Assembly (NCBI GenBank): GCA_003008705.1
Contig: PDUO01000008.1
Span: 1,240,001 to 1,304,000, forward strand
Reading direction: 5' to 3'
Length of the DNA stretch: 64,000 nucleotides
Source: Pezicula radicicola
Taxonomy: Eukaryota > Ascomycota > Leotiomycetes > Helotiales > Dermateaceae
This document shows, piece after piece, positions 1 to 10,823 of the stretch (position 1 is its first letter; each line of letters starts with the position of its first letter). A program made the position numbers and the translations under genes. The notes under the pieces are model-generated. The model was not told where the DNA came from. It ran no database searches and saw nothing but the letters and a program-made list of their open reading frames with translations.

Positions 1-620
1 TGGCCTCGGGTTCTCCGGTGTGAATGCGTCTCTGTTAACAATGCCTACTGGCGTCATGTCAACACTCGCAGCCTTTGTATTCTCACTCATTGCCGCAAAA
101 TGGCACAATCGTCGATGCCTCGTGACTATTGTTGCATGCTGCATTCCGATAATTGGCTCCATCATCGTCTACTCACTACCCCGCTCAAACCAGGGTGGCC
201 AGATGGTGGGACTTTACCTTTTGTATACATACTTTGGACCATATGTTGTTGGTAAGTTGACTCTCCTCTTCTCATTCCACTGACCTACCTAACCAATCTA
301 TAGGCATCTCCCTTGCACAAGCGAACACTGCAGGACATACGAAGAAAACAGTCGTCTTCGCCATCCTGTATGTCGGATATGCTGTAGGCAATCTCATCGG
401 GCCACAAACTTTCAGAGCCTCGCAAGCACCAGCATACACTGGTGGCTTCACGGCAATGATCGTTTGCTATTGCATCTGTATTGCTTTGATGGGATTGTAC
501 TGGGCTATAGCGCTTGCGCAGAACAGAACAGCGGACGCTAGCGCGCATGATGAGGAATTAGTAGATGGGTTCATGGATTTGACAGACAAACAGCAAGAAG
601 GGTTCAAGTACACTACTTAG
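1..620 (+). CDS. MFS transporter, Dal5/allantoate permease-like (3' end only)
   Basis: This is the C-terminal part of a major facilitator superfamily permease whose start lies left of the window. The reading frame is open from base 2. An intron runs from 252 to 303 (GTAAGT...TAG), and the second exon ends at a TAG at 618-620. The visible residues form several hydrophobic helices separated by short basic loops (for example AKWHNRR). The hydrophilic tail resembles the 'LTD...FKY' end common in the fungal Dal5 (anion:cation symporter) family, which takes up allantoate, nicotinate, vitamins or similar organic anions across the plasma membrane. The substrate cannot be told from this fragment. It sits about 4.8 kb from the first gene that carries the cluster promoter motif, so it is probably not part of the cluster. 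Confidence 0.8.
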
Positions 621-833
621 AGTAAAGCACTTAGAAATGGGTAGACAGCAAACTCCCAAGAATGTTAATGTTTGCTAGTCGTACAGTAATTCGCACTAGC
701 TCGCGTCCCCTGCTGCGGCGGGGTTTTAGTGCTTACATCAACTGGTCCCAAACAAGGTCTTCAGAGTCCACCATAAATAGCACTCGCCAGAGATAAGTTA
801 CAGTAGCCCATCCCCAATGCTTTCTCTCTGGAA

Positions 834-1856
834 GTGAATTGCATCTACTCATTTCTTTTCCTCGAGAGAGCCAGCCACAATGGGGGCCACTTTCTCGCAG
901 CTCTTCCCTCCGAACCAACCTTGACAGAGCAGAATTTACCGAGTCAAAAGGGCAAGGTCTTTATTGTCACTGGGGGTGCGTCTGGCGTTGGATTCCAACT
1001 TGCCAAGATCCTTTTCCAAAAGGGTGGCAAGGTCTATATAGCCGGTCGTTCTGAAGCCAATGCGCAGCAGAGTATCGACGAGATCAAACGCTCACTAGAG
1101 GAGACTCTGTCGACCGGTCACCTTGAATACCTTCCCCTCGAGCTCGACGATCTAACCACAATCAAAGCCTCAGTCGAGACTTTCAAAAGCAAAGAATCAA
1201 GACTCGACGTCCTCTGGAATAATGCGGGCGTCTCCTTGCCCCCACTTGGCAGTGTGTCGAAACAAGACCATGAACTTATGATGGCGACGAACTGCCTCGG
1301 TCCCTTTATTTTCACTCAACTGCTACTCCCATGTCTCCAGGCTGCTGCTCAAACGGCAACGCCAGGTTCAGTGCGTGTCGTATGGACGAGTTCGCTGGTT
1401 GTAGATACGAATGCTTCAAAAGGGGGCATGGACTTAGCCGACCTGACGAACACACCAAAGGATCAGACTAAGAATTACGTATCTTCTAAGGCGGGTAATT
1501 GGTTTCTAGCCAGCGAGTTGGCGCGTGAAGTTGGTCCTCAAGGTATTCTCAGTTTGACTCAAAATCCAGGGCAGTTGAAGACGAATCTTCTGAGGCATGC
1601 CTCGACATGGATGAAGGTGGTTGCAGCGCCGCTTCTCTACGAAGCAAGGATGGGTGCGTATACTGAACTTTGGGCTGGCTTGTCAGATGAGGTAACGATG
1701 GAAATGAATGGTGGCTACGTGATACCATGGGGCAGAATACACCCGTCTCCGCGACAAGATCTGTTAGATGCACTGAAGAGTACGGAGGACGGAGGTACTG
1801 GATTGGCGGCCCAATTTCGAGAGTGGTGCGAAAAGCAGACTGTTGAGTATATCTAG
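834..1856 (+). CDS. Short-chain dehydrogenase/reductase, possible 5' frameshift
   Basis: This is an intronless frame of 340 codons for a classical Rossmann-fold SDR. It has the cofactor glycine motif TGGASGVG, an NNAG motif and a catalytic YVSSK (Tyr-x3-Lys), and resembles fungal retinol-dehydrogenase-like SDRs that act on small carbonyl or alcohol substrates. The N terminus is odd. The in-frame ATG at 834 gives an uncharacteristic leader of about 30 residues. A better start, ATG at 880 (MGATFSQLFPP, the usual start of this subfamily), is in another frame and hits TGA at 922. One extra base near 910 would join the two. Either the gene has a recent 1-bp deletion or base error, or it uses the upstream ATG. 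The substrate is unknown and no cluster-type promoter motif was seen. Confidence 0.72.
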   Translation: MNCIYSFLFLERASHNGGHFLAALPSEPTLTEQNLPSQKGKVFIVTGGASGVGFQLAKILFQKGGKVYIAGRSEANAQQSIDEIKRSLEETLSTGHLEYLPLELDDLTTIKASVETFKSKESRLDVLWNNAGVSLPPLGSVSKQDHELMMATNCLGPFIFTQLLLPCLQAAAQTATPGSVRVVWTSSLVVDTNASKGGMDLADLTNTPKDQTKNYVSSKAGNWFLASELAREVGPQGILSLTQNPGQLKTNLLRHASTWMKVVAAPLLYEARMGAYTELWAGLSDEVTMEMNGGYVIPWGRIHPSPRQDLLDALKSTEDGGTGLAAQFREWCEKQTVEYI

Positions 1857-3552
1857 GTATGTTCATGAGATATCAAGTAGTTACCTATAATTATATTATT
1901 AGCCAGATTGCAAACCATAGTATCGTGATGTGTAGAATTTAAAAGGTGAAGAAGTTGTAGACATCTATCCACGCAAAGGATAAGTGCACATTGCTCCTAT
2001 TTAGATGCACCCTCCCACCAAAGCCTTGAACCTAAAATATACCAAGACCTTCACCTCGCCACCACCAACACGCAATGTACTTTGCTTTACAATTAAATAG
2101 CACCTTTTGCTCACACGACCTCTGCCCTGAGAGCCTACACGGTCTTAAGATACATTGCTAATCATACATTAGTGAACAGGATATTATTACGCTGCAGTGC
2201 ATGTGAACAAGCTACGTCCTCGATCAGATCGCATCTCAAGCTCAACTCGGTCTGCAGAGGCCCTGCCTTCCCGCGTCGCGAAGACCATTCCCACTTCTCC
2301 CAGTTCCTCGCTCGAGTTGTAGATCTTGAGCCATATTATAGGACGCAAGTGCATTTGGTTGGACAAATATGGAGAGCTGGAACGGGTCTCTGCGGGGTCT
2401 GCGAAAGGCCGAAGTATGACTTGGTTACAAGACCTATATTCATTCGCAGCCCTGAATTTGACATGACCTCGATTTCGCCTGTTCGTAAGGGCATGGCTAC
2501 ATCACACAGGTCATCCTGTCTGTTGTGGATAGACGTAACTGGGCCATCTGGGTGAGCTGGCGCAAGTGGCCATACGAGATACGAATAGCGGTACCAGAAT
2601 CACATGAGAAGAGAGCCGCAGTGAGGTACACTGATATACACACCTGTCGTCGACGACCCCTTTATTTTTGGGGTAAAAAGATGGGAAAATCCATGACCCG
2701 AATGATATGTCTGGGAAGCTATTGTTGTCAAAGTCTACTTGGCGCTCGTATTCTATAAGCATTCAAGGTGACTAGATATGTTCACATGGCCTATACGGAA
2801 AAGGTGGTAAGGACATATCGACTCCATATCAACTCTATTACTTAGCTGTCTATATTTAACTCGTAGCTCATACGCCTCGTCTTCAACTCAGACTAACAAT
2901 TTCTCGGAAAATCCACTTTTACATCGCGAATAGTCCTTGAAGTTCTGGCATATATGTGACCATCAAAATACTATCTACGTCACATCTGGTCATTCAATTT
3001 TACTTGGTATAATGCTCACAAACATGCACTTCAACCTACCACTTTTGAATAGGTATGTTTTTATACAAAGACAATTAGGTACATGTCTTTGTGGTTTATT
3101 TGGCGATCGGCTTCGATCGAGGGAATTATACTTCAGCTGTTGACCAGATTACTGCATCAGGTCAATGCAAAAAAGCCGTTCTATCGCCTTTAAAGAGTCC
3201 CAAGAAAACGATATTTGTTGGAAGGGAGTTGTGGCTTACTCGCAGTTAACATAGTCAAAACAATATCAGCAGACTACTCCGCCACCCCCGCATCCAATCA
3301 ACTTCCGAGTCTAATGCAGGTACAATCACTCGTTTCGAATGTCCTATTACTTACCGCTGTTTTCCAGCAGCATTCTTATATAAGAATGAGTCCACTCTCG
3401 GTCCGCCTCAAAATGTTTTGTCAGATCTTCAACTTTTTCACGTTCTGGTAGGTGCAACATCTCGCTAAAGTAGCCAACACACCTTCGATGCTCCTACAGC
3501 ACCTAAGATATTTTCCTCGAAATCGGGTTTTAAAGGATTCTAGTAACGAATT
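1857..3552. other. Intergenic, no supported gene
   Basis: About 1.7 kb of moderately AT-rich DNA. Short open frames (for example 2172-2555 on the plus strand) have no recognisable motif, and their composition does not resemble the neighbouring genes. The part nearest 3553 should hold the promoter of the regulator gene. Confidence 0.5.
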
Positions 3553-5015
3553 ATGCAATCCGACCAGTCCCCGTTAGAGAATTCATCCATTGTTGAGTAC
3601 GAGTTCGAACAGTACAATGTTGCAGCTCCGAAATCAAGGCGACATCGCCGACAGCTTTCTGCACGGAGGAAACAAGAGGTTGCAGCTGTCAGAAAGCGAG
3701 GTGCTTGTGCAGAATGTCGGCGACGAAAAATCAGGGTTTGTTTGACCTGGCGCCTTGATGTGCTGTATTAATTCCAGAAAAGTGTTTCCATGCCTTGGCT
3801 GGCATTATAATGAACGAGGAACCTCCTGTTAGCACGCGAGCCATGCCAGAAAAGGAAAGGTCAAAATCTCATGATCGAAGCTCTTCAGAACCGCCAGACT
3901 CACGTCGTAGGCTGTTAAATTCGTCCACTGCCAGCAGTGAAATGCCTTTCACCGAACCATATGTATCAACTCATCACTCGGAAGATTCCTTCATAACTCT
4001 TGCCGCAAATACGGTGCAACAAACGGACGAACTTGAGGACCTGGGGTACCTGAGGGGCCCAGAAATACACAGGAATCTACCTCTCCAATTTCATCCTTAT
4101 ATAACGCAAGAGCCATCTCGGATGAGCTTCGATGACGGACAATCTACCCAGTTCTACAGTTCGCCGCATATTTCAGAACCTAGTTTTCCTACGACAATGA
4201 GCAGCAACCAGTCGTATAGCATTAGCACTCCAAGTATTCCGAGCTTAAATTTAATCAACTCCGAAGAAGTTGTGTCGAATAGGGACGTAGCCCAGCAACA
4301 GCCTGTTGTGCTCGACCTGGAAAGTCTTTCTCGTCACATCGCTTCAGTTGTAGCTCAGGAGTTGCAACGGCATGGTTTGGTGCCACAGGACCGCAGGGAC
4401 TCTTCATCGGTATCTACTTCACAGAACCCACAGATGTGCTTCAACTTGACACCGAGTTTTGCAAAACCGAGTCAAGCAATACATGAAAACCAGTCCTCCC
4501 ACGAGGGTTTCAGGCAACCTAAACGTATTCGCCGAGCTAGTTTTGAAAACTTTGCCACGCCACAGTCTCTTTTCCAAGCCTGTAATAGTAGTAGATCATT
4601 TCTTGTTGGTCAAGATTTAGACTACCTTAATCTGGACACGGTACTCAACAATAATATTAGTTTTTCTCATCCCTACACAGTAGGAACCCAGCACATCGAA
4701 CCCTCAAATTTCAACCAATCACAAGCCCAGAGGACCGTCAATAATCTAGGTACCGACTATCTTGAACCCCCCGAACCTGGAGTTCACGAGCTGAACAAAA
4801 ACACATTCAACCTTAGCGATACAACCAGCTTCGACTTGAATTTTCCAAATGATGGATTTGACTTTAACTTCGGCACTCAGGATACAAATTTTAATCGATT
4901 TGGCACGACGCAGTCGACTGCTTCATCAAATAATAGCCAGCTACACCCTGGCTCTGAATTTACATTCTCGGACACATTTTTTGCGTCGAGTCGGTATCCG
5001 GGTGATTTACGTTGA
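3553..5015 (+). CDS. Transcription-factor-like protein with a half Zn2Cys6 cluster
   Basis: Two exons, 3553-3735 and 3783-5015, encode about 471 residues. The acceptor AAAAG at 3778-3782 was chosen because it restores CAECRRRKIRC. This matches the first half of a fungal Zn2Cys6 domain (C-x2-C-x6-C, Cys 52, 55 and 62) after a basic stretch (KSRRHRRQLSARRKQ). The three cysteines of the second half are missing: the sequence continues FHALAGIIMNEEP without Cys. The rest is Ser/Asn/Gln-rich and low in complexity, with patches of Phe/Asp (DFNFGTQDTNFNRF) that could act as an activation domain. No fungal-specific TF middle domain was recognised. It is probably a nuclear DNA-binding regulator of a half-cluster type. 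A link to the cluster 0.4 kb downstream is possible but unproven, and no palindromic motif was seen upstream. Confidence 0.7.
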
Positions 5016-5402
5016 GGGTGGCTTAGCTGGCAGGTGGCGAAGAGATGCTACATAGGTGATTAAGGAATACTTCATAGCGGTTAGTGATATCCGCTTACGG
5101 TGGTAAGGCAGCAAGGACAGCATACTAATATAAGATGCGTAGGTATATTGGGTTTAAGCTGCAAAAGAGTTTTGAGACCTTTTTCATAACTAGAAAGTTT
5201 TAAACTGAGAGCCGGAAAGCAGAGTAGGCTTGAGATACGATATGCGAGTACTCGATACGCTCAAAATATAGGGAATTTTTATACATTTCCCAAAAATACA
5301 ACTTATGGCATTGTATTCCGCAGTCAGCCTAATCTTAATCTCCATGCTACATATCATAGCTGATGACGATATTACGTGGATGTCTGAAACCTGATGGGAA
5401 AG
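5016..5402. other. Convergent intergenic region
   Basis: 387 bases between the tail-to-tail ends of the regulator gene and the first cluster SDR. It holds only 3' flanks; I see no gene or repeat. Confidence 0.5.
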
Positions 5403-6725
5403 CTAATACACAAACTCTTCCCCAACCATCTCTTCAGAAATCTTCCACAGTTTCTCAGCTCCAACAGGATCGGCAGCATAAGATCTCAACGGTTCGACAA
5501 TCTTGCAATCCGTGAGGAATGCTCCACTTGGACTCAATTCGGGATCTAAGGCTGCAAAGAGAATTGTGGCACACCCTTCTTGCAAAGTCTTGAATTCAAA
5601 GGTCGGATCTTCAATGGATTTGGGGACATAATCGGGATCCGCCGCATCTTTTTCTTCTAAAAGTGAATCATAGTCAGCCCATCTTACATTTCCAAAGAGA
5701 ATTTCACAAGCTAAAAATTTTGAACAACAAAGAACAGTCTCAACGTACTCAACAGAGCCAAGGTCTCGTCGTCGAGATACCGTCCAATATTCGTGACAAT
5801 GACTACAAGAAATTAGTCCAATTTAAGTTTTCTTAATTTATAGCTTGCCCAAAGGTTCTTTTATTTATTAGATCAGGGTAGTCTTACCACCTGGATGAGG
5901 AGCAAATGATTTGATGCCCTGGGCTTCGACTCGTTTCGCTAAGCCGATTGTGAACAGCATGTTGGCAGTCTTTACTTGACCATATGCGGTCCCTTTCACA
6001 CAGATTAGCTATGGAAATAAATGTACAAATTCGGGAGTTTCAGACGTACATGGATGATACTTTTCACCTTTCTGCACAACTCAGAATTAGTATTGATCCC
6101 GAACACCCGCAATGGAGTTACTTGCGGAAAAGCCAACATCCTCAAATCTAACTGATCCTAATCTATGACCATCACTTGCAGTATTCACGATTCTGCCACC
6201 CTTTGCGATTCTGCCTGCTTTCAACAATAAGTTTGTAAACAGAAAGTGCCCAAGATGCCCGATTGCGAACTGGCTCTCGTAGCCATCCACTGTCTCAGCG
6301 TAAGGTGCAGCCATGACGGCTGCGTTATTAATTAGCACGTCCAGTACGACCTTTCCGGAATCCCAGGACTCCAGAAGCTTCACCGCGTTACGTACGGAGT
6401 CGAGTGAGCCCAAATCCATAGGTAGGACTCTGACATTGATGCCCGGATGTTGGGTTTGAATTTTATCCAATATGGGTTGGGAGCGTTCGACATTTCTAGA
6501 TGAGAGAATCAATGTAGATGGCGGTAAAGGTGACGAGGCCAGACTGAGGGCAGCTTCACCACCAAGACCACCCTGAGCAACTCCTGTGATAAGAACTAAA
6601 ATTATGTTAGATTAGAGTCACAAATCATGGAATGGGTCTCACATACTTGTTTTACCTGCTGTCCGGGCCGCGAAAGTAGATACTACTTCCATTCCAGTGG
6701 TCTTTGCGTCATACTTGATAGCCAT
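5403..6725 (-). CDS. Short-chain dehydrogenase (cluster SDR 1)
   Basis: Six exons on the minus strand (6725-6647, 6595-6122, 6067-6050, 5992-5888, 5802-5749, 5656-5403) join to 327 residues with all phases consistent. The third exon is only 18 nt. The protein is an NAD(P)-dependent oxidoreductase of the retinol-dehydrogenase/WW-oxidoreductase-like type. It has the glycine motif TGVAQGGLG, LDVLINNAAV, the NTASDG strand and catalytic YGQVK. The start ATG opens MAIKYDAKTTGMEVV directly before the first Rossmann strand. Two near-palindromic CGG-type motifs lie 157-183 bp upstream, as for other cluster genes. A role in ketone reduction or alcohol oxidation on the polyketide is inferred from context; the substrate is unknown. 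Confidence 0.85.
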
Positions 6726-6881
6726 TATGGATAGACACTTATCAGGGCAACGTTAAAATTGACGATTTTTTGCACAAACGAGGTTCCTAATATTCCCATA
6801 TAAAGAATATCTCACACCTGAAATCATTGGGAAACATTCACGGGGCTATAGTGCAGGCCCGGCGTAGCAGGTCCGGTAAAC

Positions 6882-6908
6882 AGGAGTTCCGATAAAGTAG
6901 GAATTCCG
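6882..6908. promoter_or_regulatory. Two near-palindromic cluster motifs upstream of SDR 1
   Basis: AGGAGTTCCG (6882-6891) and AGGAATTCCG (6899-6908) each differ by one base from the CGGARTTCCG consensus seen upstream of other cluster genes. They lie 157-183 bp above the SDR 1 start codon. The form CGG-N4-CCG is typical of a binuclear zinc-cluster dimer site. Confidence 0.5.
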
Positions 6909-7033
6909 ACCGCAAGAAAATCCGAAGAGAGAAAGCTGACAGCGGGGTCGAATAAATCATTTCCTACAATTTGAAATTCGGGGTCGATAAGTTGCTGGGA
7001 TTTGTTGAGTAAAAATTAAGCAGCTGTTAACTA

Positions 7034-7529
7034 CAGTGACATATTAAACCGCTGCCCTTTTGGGCGCTCGGGCTAAGCTAAGCTAGAAAATAAAAACAAT
7101 TAATTAATACTATCTTCTAAATAACTATTCTACAACTATAGGAATAAGGCTTAGATTTTAGAAATAGTATATCTATAGTACGTTTACTAATACTCCCTAA
7201 GAAAAAAGTAAAAATAAGGTATATAATCTATTATACTAAGGGGGTATAAGTTTTTGTTCAAGGGATTAAAAAGGGCTTAGTAATAAAAGACAATTATCTA
7301 TAAAAAATACTATGCCTCTTATTTCTCTATTACCTTTGCACTAATTAGCTTTAAGAATTAATTAAATTACTCCTCTTTCTTATATTTCCCTTTTTATAGG
7401 CTTATTTTCGTAGAAAAGATAATATAGAAAATATAGTAGTAAGAAATCTAAATATCGAATTAATTAATTGTTTTTTTTTCTAGGGTTTGCCTAAGCGCCA
7501 AAAAAGGGTACAGGTTTAATATGTCATTG
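7034..7529. mobile_element. MITE-like element, about 496 bp, with TIRs and TA target duplication
   Basis: The ends are inverted repeats of more than 30 bp with mismatches. The left end starts CAGTGACATATTAAACC. The right end, reverse-complemented, starts CAATGACATATTAAACC, and both continue into a CCCTTTT-GGCGCT region. A TA dinucleotide flanks each side (7032-7033 and 7530-7531). The interior is AT-rich with no open frame, so this is a non-autonomous Tc1/mariner (Fot1/pogo)-type relic. It sits between SDR 1 and the P450 gene. Confidence 0.75.
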
Positions 7530-7786
7530 TATGCCAGCTATTTTCTAATTTCGCTTCAAGCAAATAAGAATATGAAATCCGATGGTCACAAGATAAAATT
7601 TCAGGGAAGGTGAGTCGGAGATACAATTGATTGACTATAGATAAAGAAGTGTTTCTTCATGAACTACTGCTTTTTAATATCCATTTATTTGAAACAGGCA
7701 CCCTTCCAAATAATCATATCATCCTGGGCCACAACATTCGTAGTTAAGCGAGCATTGAAATCTACATTGGCCACCATCCTCAGAAT

Positions 7787-9709
7787 TTAATTGACCTTAC
7801 TTGCAACGAAGATTTCTTCACGCTTTGTCACCTTCACCATCATTTTCTTTTGCACGAAAAGTGTGAAATTGGTTGACTCCCAAGCATTTCCCGGATAGAT
7901 GAGCGTAAAATCGCATCTTCGGAGAAGCTGGGATCTGTTAGCTTGATGTTTGAAGACTATGAACACTTTCAAAGCATCACCTACCTCTACGAATATCATG
8001 TCTAACTCTACCATGACAATTTGCTTTCCCAAGCAACCCCATCTTCCACTTCCAAAAACGAGTTCCATAGTCCTCTCCATCTCGTGTCGCTCAGCGTCTG
8101 AGCACTCAATCCATCTCTCAGGGCGGAATACATCCACATCCTTCCCGAAGATTTCTGGTCGTCTCTGGATGCCCCACCCACATGATCCAATGCCGGTGCC
8201 ACCAGGAATGAATTGACCGTTGATAACTTCTCCACCAGGGTTCACCAATTTCGTGAGCAAACCTGTGATCGGAGGATGGATGCGCAAACCCTCTTTAATC
8301 ACGGCTTGCAAGTAGGGCATTTTCCTGGCTTCAGTGGAGGTGATTGGGGAGGAAATAGTCCCTTCTCGAATGGCGGTATCGATTTCCTTCACAAGGCGGG
8401 CATACACTAGAGGCGATGTCATAATGTATAGCATTGTCGCTCGTAGAGCAGTAGCAGTGGTGTCTGACCCAGCAAGGCTATAGAGATTAGATGCGAACAT
8501 GAAATAGTTGATAAATACCGGAGGACTTACATTGTTGTCAAGACTTCAGACTCGGTTTGGCGTTTGTCCAGCCCGTTACTGACGAATGTTCCCAGCATAT
8601 CGTCGTCACGCGTGATTTTGTCAGGGCCAAAGCGAGCGCCGACAACTTGCTTCGCCATTCTGTGATTATGGTTAGTGGCCGAATAAATGGGTGGCACCTG
8701 CCATCTAATCACCTATACGGTGGTACACATCTGGACTTAAGAAAAACAAGTCAACTGACCCCATGAGTTTTCCGCGCCCTTTTTCGTCTGTTATCTTCGG
8801 CCCAATCAAATTGAGGAGTCCAGATTCGAAGACAAGCTTTCCGAGTGTAGGTGTTTGCGCACAAAATGTGGCCAAAGGCAGCTCCCCTTGCATAATCTTG
8901 ATAAAATCATACATATCCTTATCCTCCTTTAGGTATCCAAACGCATCCCCGAAGGCAATGGCAGTGATGACGTCCAGAGACCAGTATTGAGCTAATTGCG
9001 CAAAATCAACGGGCTTGATTTCGTCGGCTGTAGACATGTACTTCCGCTCAATCAAGCCAACAAGGGAACCAATCTCCGCGTAAATTTTGTCGGCCAAGTC
9101 CCGATTTTCTTTCATCGAGAACTAAGAATCATCAACAAGGGATTGTGACGAGAATGTGAATGTCAATTGGCATTTTAACCTACCGCTGGTTGCATCTTAA
9201 CTCTGAGCTGGTCATGTTTATCTACGTCTGTCTCCGAAAACACACTATGAACATACGGATCGACTTTGAGCGCAGCATACCAGCTTGACTTCTTATGCTT
9301 ATGTTTGGCAGCACTCATATAGCGTAAGGTATCAGGGTCGCTTGTCATGAGCCAATTAGGCCCAATGCGTACCAAATCTCCTGTGAATGATTCCAGTTTT
9401 AGCAATTGATATACTTGAGGCTGCTTGCACGATACCATGAGTCGTGGAGGATCGTAAGAAGTGTTCTTTACCATATTTTTGATTGATTTCATACATCCGC
9501 TTGTGTAGCTGTCCTGATGCAGTCTGCTTGAAGAGCCAAGCTTCAGAGAAAGAGGCTAGTAGGGGTCCCTTAAACATGCGGAGTCGATACCACACTGACA
9601 CATAGTAAGGGACTATGACGAGCACGGTGATGGCAGGAAGGACCCAAAATAAGTTTGGCTTTAAAATTTCTGTGAGTTTCAGAAGTTGTTCGGAAACTGT
9701 GATGGCCAT
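7787..9709 (-). CDS. Cytochrome P450 monooxygenase (cluster)
   Basis: Six exons (9709-9472, 9380-9184, 9121-8760, 8659-8531, 8477-7985, 7927-7787) give 519 residues with consistent phases. An N-terminal membrane anchor (LFWVLPAITVLVIVPYYVSVWY) would hold it on the ER. The I-helix AGSDTTATAL, the ExxR motif (KEGLRIHP), FRPERW and the haem loop FGSGRWGCLGKQ with its Cys ligand are all present. It resembles the fungal pisatin-demethylase-like P450s, and its length is normal. The final exon was joined at a CCCAG acceptor to give ELLRRCDF, the usual end of the family. It probably hydroxylates or otherwise oxidises the polyketide with NADPH-P450 reductase. A perfect-core CGG-N4-CCG site lies about 200 bp upstream. 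Confidence 0.92.
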
Positions 9710-9906
9710 TTTGGAAGGGCGATTTAGGAGTGACTAGATTGAGTAATGATGTGTTTGCAGAGCCAAAGTAAATGCCTAACTTCTCACGTAAGTAACATAT
9801 AGGGAATTAGAAAACCTCTTATAAGGGATTTAACCGACAAGATGCAGCAGATGGCCTGACATTTTTGACTTAAATTCGAAATCCCGGAGACCTTGTTAAT
9901 CATCAA

Positions 9907-9916
9907 CGGAACTCCG
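9907..9916. promoter_or_regulatory. CGG-N4-CCG motif upstream of the P450 gene
   Basis: CGGAACTCCG is the reverse complement of CGGAGTTCCG, found upstream of the SnoaL-like and cupin genes. It lies 198-207 bp above the P450 start codon and just before the MITE at 9954. Confidence 0.6.
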
Positions 9917-9953
9917 CTGTCCTTCATCGATATGCATTCTGACTCGCTTAATA

Positions 9954-10405
9954 CAGTGGGTGGACATTAGTCTATCACTTACCCTATTTTACACTAAAAC
10001 ACTCCTAGTACATCTACTTATATAACTTTAACTTAGGTTATAAGTATATCTAAAAATTTAACTAGTAAGTATTTTTAGTATTTAAAGTAGACTTTTCTAT
10101 ATTATATTTTAATTATATCTATTAGTTTATATAGGAAATAAGAAATAATTTAAGATAGTAGTCTTTTAAGTGAATTTTAGTATAAAACTAGTAAATTATA
10201 TACTCCTCTTACTTCTAATTACTATTAATAAATCCTAGTGATTTATAATTTTAATATAGATATATAATATTATAGGTAACTATTAAATAAATAATAATAT
10301 GAAGACTTTAATAAATTATCTCTTCTTTGCTATAAACTTTTAAAGTGTTAGGTATAAGTTTTAGCGTGAAATAGGGGTAAATGATAGACTAATGTCCACC
10401 TACTG
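9954..10405. mobile_element. MITE copy A, 452 bp, with TIRs and TA target duplication
   Basis: The left terminus starts CAGTGGGTGGACATTAG. The right terminus, reverse-complemented, starts CAGTAGGTGGACATTAG. The TIRs continue for about 50 bp (TCTATCA..TTACCC..TATTT). TA flanks both ends (9952-9953 and 10406-10407). The interior is AT-rich and non-coding. A second copy of the family lies in the opposite orientation at 39092-39545. These are non-autonomous Fot1/pogo-like elements. Confidence 0.85.
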
Positions 10406-10823
10406 TAACAAATGAAAATATCATTTCAATAGACAGTTCTGTATCATGTGAATTAGTGCCGTAGAATACATTTAAGTACACGAGTCGCGTCTACTCACTC
10501 ATCGTCCTGTAATCAGCCACAGCTAAATTGTAAAGTCTATAGCGAACAGTCTATTTTTGCCATACGGTTTATGGAATTGTCTTCCTGACTAATGTTGCTT
10601 CCGGTTTATTTAAGACGCTCCAAAATGAAATTACTTTTTGCTGTACTTGATTTATAGAACCGTTCCCACCGCGGTAGATCAGACTTTTGCCTGATAATTA
10701 TTGATTTCCCACAGTCACATCAAAACCCGCGTTGAAAGTTTCGTAAAGAATACAATAGTGCTCACATTCAAGATTATATTGAGGAATCTATCCATTTCTA
10801 TGATTGATCTGTAGACCTATGTT

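Noticed and set aside
1549..1866. 105-codon minus-strand frame inside the 834 SDR
   Set aside because: Antisense shadow of a clear SDR coding frame.
2172..2762. Open frames on both strands (127 and 83 codons) in the 1.9-3.5 kb gap
   Set aside because: No motifs, no splice partners and no gene-like composition.
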